A stretch of 64,000 nt of DNA from Cercis canadensis (taxonomy: Eukaryota; Streptophyta; Magnoliopsida; Fabales; Fabaceae): contig QAOA01002143.1 of the NCBI GenBank assembly GCA_003255065.1, forward strand, positions 111,969 through 175,968, in the 5' to 3' direction. Shown piece by piece: positions 37,857 through 49,035 of this stretch. The position numbers and the translations under genes were made by a program. Numbering within the stretch: position 1 is the stretch's first letter; every line of letters starts with the position of its first letter. A model generated the notes under the pieces. The model saw only the letters and a list, made by a program, of their open reading frames with translations. It searched no databases and was not told the DNA's origin.

Positions 37857-39479
37857 AGTATGATTAAGAATTCAAAAGATTTCTGGCTAATATGGTGAGT
37901 ATCCTCTCCTCATCAAGTCATTTGTTTGTATATATATGAGTTTTTTTGAGTATGAACATGGAGAAAGTCAAATAAACTTCTAACCTTACAATTAGTGCAA
38001 GGCAAGGAAAGTGTGACCGTTCATGTATATAGGAGTGAACATATATATAATTGCTTTCTTTCTTATGGTAATGGATAGGTGCCAAACTTGGTTTCTTATG
38101 TATAATCATTTGTTTAAGAAATCAATTGCCACAAACAAAAAAATTCAAAGCCCAGGGTTGGTTTAGTGCTTGTTGATCATCCACTTCGCTCATTCTTATG
38201 GCAATGAGAGTATTTTCAGTATTATTGTAGCTTTATAGTACTATTGTCATTTAAAATTAGCCATGTGTACATCTCATTCATTATGTATCTTCACCCACTC
38301 ATTTTCTCTCTTCTCTTTTTGTCCATGTGACTAATTTTTAATGACAATAGTACTGAAAACACAGTAATAATACTGAAATTTTTTTCTTACCAGCCAAGCT
38401 TCATCCATTTTTCTTTTTGGTTCATATTCAAGATATTCCCATACCCTTTGGATATGAGATTAATTCATGTTCGAAAAAGGAGCAGTAATCGGTAAATCTT
38501 TCTCAACAAATACGACTCTAAAAATTTAAACTCGGGATCTTTGACTTAGAATACTATGGAACTCAACCTGCTTTCACTCAGTCAACACTTTGTTAGTAAG
38601 TTTCATCCATTTTTGTCAAGAAGAGAAACATACAAAAATCAAAGATAAGGAAACAAATAATAAATAAATTCACAATGTAATTATACAAGAAATTGCCATA
38701 AGTAACAAAAATCATTTTTTAGATTCAGATGTGTTCCTCTCTAAAGTAAATTTAATAGCTTTTCCCCCACATAACTTTTATCATTGAAATTATCCAAATG
38801 AATGAATTCAAATTTGATGCAATACAATAATGGGATATAGTCAAAATTGAAGGGATTTAAGAAAGTGAAATACCTTACATTCATTTTTGTCTTCAAGAAA
38901 TACAAATTTGCTTAATTTTGTCTAGAATAATCCAATTCATGCATAGTTGGTGACATTGAAAACTAGACTCATTTATCATTCCAAAAAGTCATAATTTGTG
39001 ATCAGATTCCAAGCAAGTGGAGAGTTTTGGAGCTTCAAAATGATGCCTTAAAAGTTGCATTTTGGAAGTTGGAGTTTCTAGTTTTCAACTTAATTTATGA
39101 ATTTATTTCCCCATTTATGTTTCTTTGTAAATTGTGATGTTATTATCAAGGCAAACTTAAATATTTGATCATTTGATAATATAATTGAGAATATGAATTA
39201 TCTATTTCTCTCTTTTATCCCAACTTTGTAAAGTGAAATTTTTAGCATTCCCTTTGTGTTCTTCTCACTCCTAATTTCCTCCCTCATCAAAATTATTGCA
39301 AAGAAGGGAACGATTCAAACTCAATCCATGCAATGCAAGACAATTAGGAGAAAAATAAGGCCAAAAAATCCATAGGGTTCAATTGGAGTAATACCAAACT
39401 ATAACTATTTAGATAAGACATTGAAGTATATAAATTTTTTATTGAGGGAACCCATCAATAATTTTAAATAATAATAAAT
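37857..39479. other. Intergenic DNA with one MITE-like palindrome
   Basis: Contains the copy E promoter (TATA-like run about 37929-37937) and the inverted-repeat element at 38212-38380. Nothing else is recognised. Confidence 0.5.
38212..38380. mobile_element. MITE-like inverted repeat, ~165 bp
   Basis: The left end TTTCAGTATTATTGTAG...AGTACTATTGTCATTTAA and the right end, read on the other strand (TTTCAGTATTATTACTG...AGTACTATTGTCATTAAA), match over about 58 bases, separated by about 50 bases. No clear target duplication. Superfamily not assigned. Confidence 0.75.
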
Positions 39480-39489
39480 GTCATCTAAG

Positions 39490-40778
39490 GGCAATTTGAC
39501 AAGAATAATATAATTGTATAAATTATTTACATAAATGGGGTATATTTGAAATTATTTATGTAAAAAGGGTACTTTTAAATTTTTTTATTAATTTCTCAAT
39601 CAAAGTTAAACACACTGTTGTTTGTGTAAAACGTGTTTGAACTAAACACGTTTTTGCCAAAAGCTTGAGCACGGTTCATAGAGTACTTCATTGAAAAATA
39701 TAAAAAGATACACACTTTTCAAAAAAAGTATATTACAAAGCAACACGTTTTACAAAAAAAAGTAATTACGCTTTTATAAAGAAAAAGAATAATGTTTTTT
39801 GCCTAAATAGAATACGCTTTAAAAAATGAAAAACACGCTTTTGAAAAAAACATATTTCAAAAAGACATAGGTACATAGGAGAAAAGGCTAGTTAAGGAAG
39901 AAAAGGCTGATCCATTGAAGGTTTTGGAGAGAGTACAGAGGAAGAGCCATAGACAGGTTGAGCTTCTCTGTCCCATCCAAAAAACACCGCCACCAGAGGA
40001 GAAAAAACCCGAAGAGAAAGAGAAGCCCAAGCCTGAAGGGAAAAAAGAAGAGGTTTTTTTATTTATTTTTCCCAACAACTTTAGCTCTGTTTACTTTTCT
40101 GAAATTTCTTTGAATCCCAGCATCATTTTTTCTTTTCTGCCTTTAAATCTGATTTACCGTTTGATTCTCTTTAAGAAAAAGGATTCTTCTCATTCCAATT
40201 TCCAACCCGTCAAATTCAATTAATAAAATATTAAAGCCATTAGATTCATTTTAAGGCCAAATTTGGAGACTTTAATCTCATTTAATAATGCATTTTAATT
40301 CCAAATCCGATCATTCCCAGCTTCAATTTTGGTTCAGTTCAGGTGCTTGAAGGAAGGTTGTATTAATTTAGTAATTAATTAATGAGGTTAAAAAAATTTG
40401 GTGTAGGGGTTGAATCAGCAGAACCCGATCTACCTATGTCCTTTTGAAACACGTTTTTTATTTTAAGTGTGTTCCCATTTTCTAAAACGTGTTCCATTTA
40501 AGCAAAAAATGTGATTCATTTTTCTGGCAAAAGCATAATTACCTTTTTGTAAAGTGTATTATTTTGGAACATATTTTTCTTAAAAAATATGTATCTTTTT
40601 ACGTTTTTTAATAAAATATTCTATGAATAGTACTTACGCTTTTAATAGAAATGTGTTTAATTCATACACATTTTACACAAATAAAAGTATATTTAATTCT
40701 GATTAAAAATTAAAAATATCACTTTAATATAAATAATTTTAAATGTATCCATTTGTATAAATAATTTGTCAATTTGCC
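39490..40778. mobile_element. Pack-MULE with ~350-380-bp inverted ends and 10-bp target duplication
   Basis: The element is bounded by GGCAATTTGACAA on the left and its near-exact inverse on the right. It is flanked by a perfect direct repeat GTCATCTAAG (39480-39489 and 40779-40788). The inverted arms run to about 39873 and from about 40432, with matching blocks such as AAAACGTGTTTGAACTAAACAC, GAAAGATACA-type segments, TTTTTTGCCTAAATAGAA and AAAGACATAGGT. Long arms plus a 9-11-bp duplication define a Mutator-like element. The ~560-bp interior has no transposase but carries a host gene fragment (separate entry), which makes it a Pack-MULE. It sits about 240 bp upstream of the membrane-protein gene at 41015. 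Confidence 0.92.
39889..40052 (+). pseudogene. Captured fragment of a heavy-metal-associated (HIPP-like) gene
   Basis: Inside the Pack-MULE the plus strand encodes KADPLKVLERVQRKSHRQVELL, followed by Pro, Glu and Lys-rich sequence (PPPEEKKPEEKEKPKPEG). This is the end of a heavy-metal-associated (HMA) domain plus the acidic/basic linker of isoprenylated metal-binding plant proteins. No metal-binding CxxC and no CaaX end is present. It stops at a donor-like AGAAGAG|GTTTTTTT, after which AT-rich sequence looks like captured intron, so genomic DNA rather than cDNA was acquired. A 102-codon frame through it is open but has no credible start context. Confidence 0.7.
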
Positions 40779-40799
40779 GTCATCTAAGATCTCGTAGTC

Positions 40800-40935
40800 C
40801 TAGCCGTTAAGATCTTGCTCAGCGGCAGCGCTGACGCTCCGCCATTCGATAATTACGTAGGACGCGGGGCACTACTGGAAATTTCCCAATTCGACCGTTG
40901 CAACATTTTTAAAACTCCACGACCGTTTAAAACAA
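40800..40935 (+). promoter_or_regulatory. Promoter with MSA-like CCGTT motifs
   Basis: Between the Pack-MULE and the membrane-protein gene there are three CCGTT cores: AGCCGTTAAG (about 40803), TCGACCGTTGCAAC (40891-40904) and GACCGTTTAAAAC (40921-40933). The last two read AACGGTCG on the other strand, close to the mitosis-specific activator bound by MYB3R factors. A CT-rich leader precedes the ATG. The M-phase link is an inference. Confidence 0.4.
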
Positions 40936-41014
40936 CTCCCCCCTCTACTATTCCTATCTAATTCACCACCTATTCTCTCTCATTACCTCTCTCTCTCTAT
41001 TAATTCAGGAATCC

Positions 41015-41623
41015 ATGGCTGACCAGAGCACGAGATCGTCAATCATGGAGTGGAAGCATGTTCACTCACTTCACCAAATCGCAGAGACACCCACCCACAA
41101 GCTCCTCCTCAAGCAATGGCTCAAGGAAGAGGAACTCATTCTGGGTCGGATCGCACTCAAAGAAACTCAAATCGATGGTGTTCGCAAAGAGATCACAATG
41201 CTTTACATCTTCTTCTTCCTCTTCCACTCCACAGCTTTGATGTTTCTCTTCAATACATCTTCCAGAGACCAGATCGACAGGGCTTGTCACAGATCGTGGA
41301 TTCCTTCTCTCTGTTCTCTGTTATTTTCTCTGGGTATCATCTGGGCTATTCGGTACAAGAGCGATGTGGAGGCTCACGCGGAGAAGCTTCTGGAGAGGGA
41401 GAAAGAAGATAGAAGGCTAATGGCTAAGTGTGTGGAGGAATTGAGGAAAAAAGGGCTTGAATTTGATCTGTTGAAGGAAGTTGATGCGCTAAGGAGGGCG
41501 AAGAGTTTGCGGGTTGAGGCCAAAGAGGTTCGGAAATGGTCTGCTAGAGACTTTGTCTCCTTGTTCTTCTTCTCAATGTCTTGTTTATCTCTTGCTATCA
41601 CAAGGGTTATCTTGTGTAGTTAG
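41015..41623 (+). CDS. Small membrane protein of unknown function
   Basis: Single exon, 202 residues, ATG at 41015 (MADQSTRSSIMEWKHVHSLH). Predicted layout: a soluble N-terminal segment with LLKQWLKEEELILGRIALKE (amphipathic helix), a first membrane helix at about 61-80, a second at about 95-112, a long charged helix (about 115-175) rich in Glu/Lys/Arg, and a third membrane helix at the C-terminus (about 180-200). I recognise no catalytic motif and do not know the family; the layout suggests a plant-specific ER or tail-anchored protein. The frame is intact and a good leader is present, so I believe it is real. A transposon lies immediately upstream, and the promoter has possible cell-cycle motifs. 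Confidence 0.8.
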   Translation: MADQSTRSSIMEWKHVHSLHQIAETPTHKLLLKQWLKEEELILGRIALKETQIDGVRKEITMLYIFFFLFHSTALMFLFNTSSRDQIDRACHRSWIPSLCSLLFSLGIIWAIRYKSDVEAHAEKLLEREKEDRRLMAKCVEELRKKGLEFDLLKEVDALRRAKSLRVEAKEVRKWSARDFVSLFFFSMSCLSLAITRVILCS

Positions 41624-42840
41624 GATGTTTATTCGGTGGGTAAACATGTTATATTGTGTTTTTTTTTTTTTTTTTTTGGTTTGGCAGAANTTTTTTTGTG
41701 GGTTTGGCAGAAGATTTGGTATCTGTCAATTAGGTTGCTAGAAATTGTTAACTTTTGTTGGAAGTGGGCAGGTGCAGAATGTACTGTTCTGCTTTTTGTA
41801 ATCTGGAAAAATGCTAAGGCAAAGTCATAGAATAAAATTTGAATTCATTTTCAATTTCTCATGTTTATTATGATTAGATTCTGTGCGGCCTAATAGCATG
41901 TAACCATAAGACAGGGAAAAAGAGAATTAGTTAGATTCAATAGCTGTTTCCTGATAAACTATACTACTAAGAGTTTAGATCTAACTTGTTCATCCAATTC
42001 CCTGCTTTAATATCCTTAATAGCGCAATAAATTAGAAAAATAAAACGGGTTGGCAATCATATTCCATAATCCAGAGCAAGTTTGCATTAACTTGTCAGAT
42101 CCAAAGAAGAAAGCAGACATTTTTCTGTCATCAGCAAAATTGTGTGATAGGATGTTCTTTACCATCCTTTTCCGTTTTGCACATCATGAATAAAAGGACA
42201 AGAAAAATATGTCAGATCCTAATACTGAATGGTTGCTATAAGTAAAGCATCAGCCAAGCACTGAACATCTAGCCATAGAATGGAGCCTTCCAATAACACC
42301 TTGGTTCACACAGGCCCAAAACCAGCTTGAAATAAGACACCTTCTGAAAGAATTTGCACCTCTTGTTTACTTGACCTTGAATTTAATGGATCCTGTGCTC
42401 CTCTTCAAGTTATTCAATTTTGTGAAGAAGGCTATCCATGCCGCTCCCCTAGATTGAGCAATACTAGCAGAAGGAAATTCCCAAATATGTTTCTGACATT
42501 GGTTCTTTAGATCATGGAATTGCTTTCTGGTAACAACACTGAAGAAAACTCGCAACCCTCAGTGAACTCAACACTGACATAATAGGCATAGCTAGAGTGT
42601 CAGAAAAGTTCAGGGTAAAATAGTTATCAAGTATTGCATATCGACATGCTTTCAAACCTTTTGCCACCTCCAAGGATAATTGTACATAATGAATAAATAG
42701 AAAAAACTTCAGATGTCAATCATGACATTACATAAATGCAACAATAATACAAAATGGATTTACCTATACAAACTTGTTCCCCATTGAATGACGCTTGTAA
42801 TTTTGTAGCTATTTCATTGATTTAACCAAAAAAAGTCTTA
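41624..42840. other. Convergent 3' flanks
   Basis: Holds the 3'UTR of the membrane-protein gene and probably the 3'UTR of the mTERF gene opposite. A poly-T run ending at an n (41690) is bracketed by two copies of GGTTTGGCAGAA. The 62-codon minus-strand frame at 42367-42555 has no family resemblance that I can see. Confidence 0.5.
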
Positions 42841-44382
42841 CTAAAGTGAAACAATTCGTCTGTATAGTACTTCATCATCGCTCTCCTCTTCCTTGTCTGA
42901 CACTATCTCATCCCCTAGTAGCTCTAACTTCCCACCCATACAGAATGACGGACCTATACTCTCAGTTTCAATGTAATTACCCTGCAATCTCTCTTCAAAT
43001 CTTTGGTCACTACAATTTAGCATCCAATTTAATGAACACCTTATCTCCTTGTTTTGTAGCCTCTGGTATCTGGGTTTGATCCTAGATTCCACGCTATAAG
43101 TAAAGTATTCTGGGAACTCCACAAGCTCTTTTATGGGTCTTCCCATCTCACTCTTGAAGAAGTAAAAACTGTTCTTCATGAGCTCGACTCTACACGCTAC
43201 CAACTGAGGACATCTGATCATCATACTAGCCACGTCATGTGATGGTATTCCCCTTCCTAGGAGGAATTCAGCTGGTTTCATTATTACATGCTGGTGAAGG
43301 CTAACTACCTGAGGCATCTTCTCTACCACTCGTGCAAACCCTTCAGGATCAATCTTCAGCTTCAAACTAAAGAAGTACTGCTGTGAAGACAATTTAGCTT
43401 TAAGAGGCAGCCCAACAATCTGCGGATATTGAGCAATAACTGAAGGCAGCAACTCCCTCCTTATGCCAAAACTAATCAAACAATCCACATTTGGTTTAAC
43501 AGTCTCTTCAAGGTCATAGCCAAGTATATATGCTCGCTTCTCCAACATTCTAGCTAAAATTTTCTTTGGCACCCCCAAAGACACCAAGTAGTCAATTAGT
43601 GGTTTGATAACAGTCCCAACTCTCATTCCCAATAGATAAGGATACTGGGTTACCATCGGACCAATATCTCTAGGATTGACACCAATACTAACAAGGTAAG
43701 CCACTGAAGTACTCATCGTACCCTCAAGCTTGAACCCAAGAAGTTCAGGATACTTTTGCAACACATACCCAATATCCTGCTTCTCCACATCAAGCCCTCT
43801 AAGGAACTTAACAACTGGAACAAGCTCAACAATCACACTTGCATGCAAAACTTGTGGGTAATTTTTAATGAACTCACCAAGTTTTGACCTTGGAATCCCA
43901 ATCTTTTCTAAGTACCCCAACACAGGTATTATATTCTTTCTCACACTACACCCAAGCATTAAAGGGTATTCATTAAAATCATCAATGGTTAACCCCAACT
44001 TCTGAAGAAACTCAACACGCTCCCTCATGACCTCAACACTAGAAGGCACTTCCAAGTCTTGCAATTCATCAGGAATAATCCCTAAACCCTTCAGATAGTC
44101 AAAGATTATTACCCGCGAAACGAGCTTCTCTTTTCTTCCCTGAATCACGCCCCAGGTCACAGAGGGCATCTCATATTCGGGAAATTTGGATGCTTGAGTT
44201 GAAAACGAAGCATAGAGGAGCAAAACCCTAAAAGGGTTTAAGGTTTTGAGATGTGCAGAAGAAGGGTATGAAGGAAATTGTATTGGCTGTGGAATTGCAT
44301 TGAGTTCATGAGAAATTAGTTGAGAAATTCTAGGACTAGAGAAAAAATTGATGATTTTTCTTCTTCTGAGCATTGAGGTCAT
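42841..44382 (-). CDS. mTERF4 (BSM/RUG2-like): Chloroplast mTERF protein, mTERF4 (BSM/RUG2) type
   Basis: Single exon, 513 residues, ATG at 44382. The N-terminal 60-75 residues (MTSMLRRRKIINFFSS...) are basic and Ser-rich, fitting an organelle transit peptide. The body is a series of mTERF repeats, each ending in a pattern like YPQVL, YPELLGF, YPYLLGM, RAYILGY or YPQIVGLP at about 35-residue spacing (about 110-420). The blocks PSVTWGVIQGRKEKLV, LKGLGIIPDELQDLEVP and RCSLNWMLNCSDQRFEERLQGN, and the acidic end with DDEVLYRR, match Arabidopsis RUG2/BSM (At4g02990) as I remember it. That protein acts in plastid (and possibly mitochondrial) gene expression, including splicing of a plastid group II intron. 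The gene looks intact. Confidence 0.93.
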   Translation of the reverse strand: MTSMLRRRKIINFFSSPRISQLISHELNAIPQPIQFPSYPSSAHLKTLNPFRVLLLYASFSTQASKFPEYEMPSVTWGVIQGRKEKLVSRVIIFDYLKGLGIIPDELQDLEVPSSVEVMRERVEFLQKLGLTIDDFNEYPLMLGCSVRKNIIPVLGYLEKIGIPRSKLGEFIKNYPQVLHASVIVELVPVVKFLRGLDVEKQDIGYVLQKYPELLGFKLEGTMSTSVAYLVSIGVNPRDIGPMVTQYPYLLGMRVGTVIKPLIDYLVSLGVPKKILARMLEKRAYILGYDLEETVKPNVDCLISFGIRRELLPSVIAQYPQIVGLPLKAKLSSQQYFFSLKLKIDPEGFARVVEKMPQVVSLHQHVIMKPAEFLLGRGIPSHDVASMMIRCPQLVACRVELMKNSFYFFKSEMGRPIKELVEFPEYFTYSVESRIKPRYQRLQNKEIRCSLNWMLNCSDQRFEERLQGNYIETESIGPSFCMGGKLELLGDEIVSDKEEESDDEVLYRRIVSL

Positions 44383-46860
44383 CTCCCAAAAGGGTATTGG
44401 AATTGGGAATATTTATAAATACGAAAGCAATGAAATTCAGAATGAAGGAATTTAGCCGATATTAGCTGTTCTGGGTGTTCTTTGTAACAAAACGGTAAGA
44501 AAGAAGGTTACCTAAGATTGAAAATCAAGAGCTACAGCACTGCGGAACGAAACACAAGTTTCAGAGGGAGGAAGACGGGAAGGGTAGCTAGGAGTTCACC
44601 GGGCAGTGGAAGCTGCAGATGGTGTAAAGTTTCAAGCTTGGATCACAAAGGGCCTAAGAATGTCATGTTAGGATGACCCACAAAAAATAGGAACTGGGTC
44701 TTTGGGGTGAGTCGATCAAGTTTTCTTATTGGGCTTTAGATTTTGGACCTCAAAGGTATTCTCCCATTCTCACTAGTTTGTTAGGGTCAGCCACCAAGGA
44801 ATTTTTGTTTTCCTCACTAAAAATGATTAAGGTCCAACTTTGACCTTTCTTATGAAAAAGAATTCTTTTTTAGAGGATTGAAATTACACACGTAGATTAT
44901 GATTACTTCCTTGTAATGTTATGTAATGCAAACCTTTCATCATTTTTAATAAGGTGAAATTTTTTTAACACCTTAACATTCCAATCCACTTACTGATTCT
45001 TTCTATTCAGTTTTTATGTTTCTTCTTTTTGGGTCTAAATTTGATTGAGTTTCTTAGGAGCTTAATCTATTTTCTTTAATTGTTTTGCCTCAAACAAACA
45101 ATTTCACCTTCAAGCACGGATTTACTACTACATGAAAAATAGAAGAGGAAGAGAGGTGAATAAGTTGGACCATTGAGTTGCAAATATGTTAGAGGTTGTT
45201 AGACACCTTGATCTATGTCATCCCATCACCGCCAGCGCATTGGCGCGAGGGGCAGTGCTAGTTTACTTTGTAAAGAGATATGCTAAATAGCTTGAAGCTT
45301 TTGCATGTAGATAGAATAAGGAGTCCTTATATATAGTATCATCAGAAATATATTTCTAGTCAGCTTCAGTAACTTTTTTTTTTTATTTTTTTTTATTTTT
45401 TTGTATTTTGGCTACGACTTTAAATTTAAATAGAAAACCTGTAAGCTTCAGGACGATCTCAGTACTACTCAGCTACAAATTGTTTGGTGGCTCCAATAAC
45501 TTTTAAACTTGTGTAGATGTGCTCCACGTGAGACAATGTAAGTCTCTAATTGAGAAGTTATTCTATGGCTATTTAACTTTTTATCTTCTTTAAATTGAAT
45601 TATAAGATTTTTTTTCTAAGGACTAAAGTCGGTCTAGTGAAAGCTATTAGATGATGGTTAATAATAACAAGTTGAAGTATATGTTCTAGGAGGTTTCAAG
45701 TTTAATAAATTTGTTAAAAAAAAAAAAAAAAGAGTAGTCTTAGAGCAAATGTGTGGAACTTGTTTTGTGAGTTTCTTAGTATCATGTTATATGGCCTAGT
45801 TTTAATCACACAACCTAATCACAAAGCCCTTCAAAACAATCCATGTATAATCAAGCTGAATAATTCAAAAGACAAGAGGTATTTTCTACTTGAGAGGAAG
45901 TTTGTACCAAAACACCTTAAAGATACCTATTGGTCCATTTCCTTGAGAGTTGTGACAGAATTCAGGGGCAGAAACATTGTAGAACTGTGAGATTCAGAAG
46001 GGACATAATAACCATCCATTAAAAGCAATAGAAGAAGTGAAGCCAGTTCATTTATTACGTAGACCTCATATTCACGTTTATGTCACAGACCCTCTTCAAT
46101 TCCCTCTTCCACATGCAGAGATCACGGCTATTACTCTATCACATCATACATTATTTACTGCATGCCCCTGCCCTCGTGAACTCACTTCAAATCCATTTGA
46201 CTTCAAGTGCTTGCTTTCGAATTCTAGTGTTTATGAACAATGACTAACACAGCTTTTCCAAATAAGTGCTTCTCTTCTCTTCTTTTTTGAAAATAATATT
46301 ATTTTGCAAAAGATTGCAACTTTAGAGATGGTCAAATGCCTCTAGTATCTATATCCATACTAATGCATTAGAATGGCTGTTTCTAAAGCTCTCTTTTGAG
46401 AGATTTTGTTTCATAGATAACATGAAAGCAATCTCAAAATCACCTTCAACATGCACTAGAATGCATGTTTAGAAGCTTACAAAAAAATAAAGCTTTTGCC
46501 TTAACTGGATTCTTGAATGTAATAATTATAAGTATGACATACGGATCAGTTGATAACTTTTAAAAATACAAAATTATTTATCAAAAAAAAAAAAAGAATT
46601 TCTAGCACTCAATCTGTAAGTGCTCATAGGCATCCAAGAGTAACAGAAGTCTCTGCTAATCTTTTTTTTAGGGAGTAATGGAGAACTAAAAATTCTGATA
46701 TCAGAAAAACAAAAGAGAAATTCTTGCACTAAATTATCATGTTAAGTATAGTGTATATACATTTATCATATTCCTTTTTCCCTTCTCACTTATTTTCATC
46801 CATATTTATCAGAGTCTTTTTTTTATTTCAGCTCACCTATTTTCAAATACATTTCATTTA
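44383..46860. other. Intergenic DNA
   Basis: The first ~250 bases are the mTERF4 5' region. The rest is AT-rich, with poly-T around 45368-45400 and poly-A near 45716-45731. Short open frames at 45751 and 46037 lack any recognisable protein features. Confidence 0.5.
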
Positions 46861-47013
46861 ATGCCCTCATTCAACAACCTTCTCCTCCTTTTACTTCCCT
46901 TCCTCCTGATAGATGAGAGTGTTGCAGTTGAGTCCCCAACCTGTTTCTCCAAAACTGAGTTTCAGTGCAAGTATCAAAAAAGCTGGAAGTTATTATTGAA
47001 ATTCATTTATTAA
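46861..47013 (+). CDS. Candidate 50-residue secreted peptide
   Basis: A short open frame begins MPSFNNLLLLLLPFLLIDES, a typical signal peptide with a Leu-rich core, followed by a small segment with two Cys (SPTCFSKTEFQC) and a basic tail. I recognise no family. It lies 305 bases before the EPF2-like gene on the same strand and could also be chance. A search for orthologues or transcripts would settle it. Confidence 0.25.
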   Translation: MPSFNNLLLLLLPFLLIDESVAVESPTCFSKTEFQCKYQKSWKLLLKFIY

Positions 47014-47317
47014 ATGTCCTTGTTCATTTATAGCTTTTGTTTTAATATAATTTGAGTTTATTTTTGGATGACTCACCAAAACATGTGAAACTTTCAAAAC
47101 CAAGTGCCGTGGATCATGTGAAATGCAGCAGATGTACCTCATTGCACATTTAATTAAACCTTTATATATAACAATCTTTCCTAGTGACTGCAAATTCCCC
47201 CCAAAGTACACAGCCTCCACCTTCATTCTTGTTGCTCTCTACCTTTTATTTATTTCCCCTAACTTCCACATGAAAAAAATCTCTCAAGTTACTTGAAATT
47301 GTAGACTTGCTGCAAAA

Positions 47318-47900
47318 ATGAAGACTTTCTCACTTGGAATCCACATATCATTCTTAGTTGTTATTTTCTTCATGGTACTTTCTACTGGTTGGAGCCTCAG
47401 AGTGATGCCAAATCATGGTAACTATAACCTGCTTCAATGTTGTTGTATTTTACTTAATGCATGCATAGAAATGTATTTTAAGTGTGTTTCTTTTCTGTGT
47501 GCTAGATACAATGGTAAACTTGCAAGAAGAAAAAGCTGCAGTTAGAGATAAAGAGGTTTGTTTCCAGCAGTTACATTTTATTTTTGTATCTAAACTAATT
47601 TGTTTGTTGTACAATGAAGTTGTTAGTTCCAAAGAATTGTGCATTGCTTCATTGATTAATATGAAGAAATTAAGAAATTGTATATGATTCTTTGATTAAT
47701 TATAGAAAGGAGCAAATGAAGACATGGCAATGGATCTCTACACGACCGGTTCCACGATGCCGGATTGTTCCCATGCATGTGGACCATGCTTTCCATGCAA
47801 GAGGGTGATGGTGAGCTTCAAGTGCTCCACGGCAGAATCTTGCCCTATTGTTTACAGGTGCATGTGTAAAGGGAAATACTACCATGTACCTTCCAATTGA
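47318..47900 (+). CDS. EPF2-like: Epidermal patterning factor, EPF2-like
   Basis: Three exons, 47318-47417, 47506-47555 and 47706-47900, join in phase to 114 residues. A signal peptide (GIHISFLVVIFFMVLSTGWS) and a short propeptide precede a mature C-terminal domain beginning near GSTMPDCSHACGPC. Eight Cys are present in the order PDC, HAC, GPC, FPC, FKC, ESC, YRC, MC, with the loop KRVMVSFKCSTAESCPIVYR and the end GKYYHVPSN. This is the EPF/EPFL cystine-knot family, and the ending is that of the EPF2/EPFL7 branch. In Arabidopsis EPF2 is secreted from early stomatal-lineage cells and binds ERECTA-family receptors with TMM to limit entry into the lineage. The exons are too short to stand out as long frames. 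No lesion seen. Confidence 0.9.
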
Positions 47901-48125
47901 TGACTGCAACTATGAATTTTGATTCTAAGTGTAGGATTGTTGTTGTAATTCTCAAGATGACGATGTGGAGTGCACATTTTTACCTTTTCAGCTGCTTAGA
48001 ATCTTAGATTGCTTGAACACAAATTTGATCTCTTCCATGCCATAATCTGTGTTGTGTGTATGAAGAGCTTAGTTAGTAGAACATTTTAAGAGATTTTGTA
48101 TAGTAGAATGAGTTTTTTGCTATTA

Positions 48126-48130
<5 letters not shown>

Positions 48131-48175
<45 letters not shown>
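48131..48175. repeat. CT dinucleotide microsatellite
   Basis: About 22 CT units in the 3' flank of the EPF2-like gene. Confidence 0.95.
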
Positions 48176-48179
<4 letters not shown>

Positions 48180-48251
48180 TGCAATGGATAATTCATTGGC
48201 AGCTCCTTAGCACAATTTTGTCAAAATTGAAAAAAGAAAATTGCTAGTTAT

Positions 48252-48673
48252 TTTGAATTTTTGTTTGACAAATGAATAACTCTGCATTATTATTCTACTC
48301 ATTACTAGAATTAGCGAGGAGCAGATACTAATCATATGTTCAAAGGAGTTAGAGAAGAGTGAAATTAAGAATGAGATTTTTTTTTTAAAAAAAAAAAATG
48401 GTGGATCGAGGGATGAGAGAGAGAAAGCAGGATGTAGATATTTTAAATAATTATTTTAATCNTTTGAATTTTTGTTTGACAAATGAATAACTCTGCATTA
48501 TTATTCTACTCATTACTAGAACTAGCGAGGAGCAGATACTAATCATATGTTCAAAGGAGTTAGAGAAGAGTGAAATTAAGAATGAGATTTTTTTTTTTTA
48601 AAAAAAAAAATGGTGGATCGAGGGATGAGAGAGAGAAAGCAGGATGTAGATATTTTAAATAATTATTTTAATC
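48252..48673. repeat. ~210-bp direct duplication joined at a single n
   Basis: Positions 48252-48461 recur at 48463-48673 with only a T/C difference (GAATTAGCG against GAACTAGCG) and different T/A run lengths. The copies are separated by exactly one n at 48462. This is the pattern expected when two overlapping contig ends are placed side by side. Confidence 0.9.
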
Positions 48674-49035
48674 GTTTAATTACAATCACAACGTCATATG
48701 TATTATTGTTTTATTCAACATTCACATAGATAGATAAAGGTATTTCATGAAATTATCAAGTCAAAATACGAATATGGAAAACTGTAGTAGAGAACTAGAG
48801 ATGATTGGCCTATCCAAAACTCGATGTCTTTCTGGGCCAGACAAGTGTGAAACAAGATGCAAATATTTTTTCAACTACTTGCAGAGTATCTTGAGCTGTT
48901 ACATTGAACATGAAGCCAAAAACAAACTTGAAGCACAGATAATAACAAAAAATGGAAAATCTGTGAAAGTAATGTCATTCTTACAAGTTATAACTATACA
49001 GTCGAACCCAGAAGAATAAAGACAACCTACGATCA
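48674..49035. other. 3' flank of receptor kinase gene
   Basis: No gene recognised. The 90-codon plus-strand frame at 48747-49019 has no signal peptide or known motif and overlaps the expected 3'UTR of the kinase gene opposite. Confidence 0.45.

Noticed and set aside
46037..46243. 68-codon plus-strand frame
   Set aside because: Composition looks random and no motif is recognisable.
48131..48175. CT array considered as a CRISPR-like or regulatory repeat
   Set aside because: It is a simple dinucleotide microsatellite; CRISPR arrays are not expected in a plant nucleus.
48747..49019. 90-codon plus-strand frame next to the kinase gene
   Set aside because: No domain, signal peptide or splice context; overlaps the expected kinase 3'UTR.
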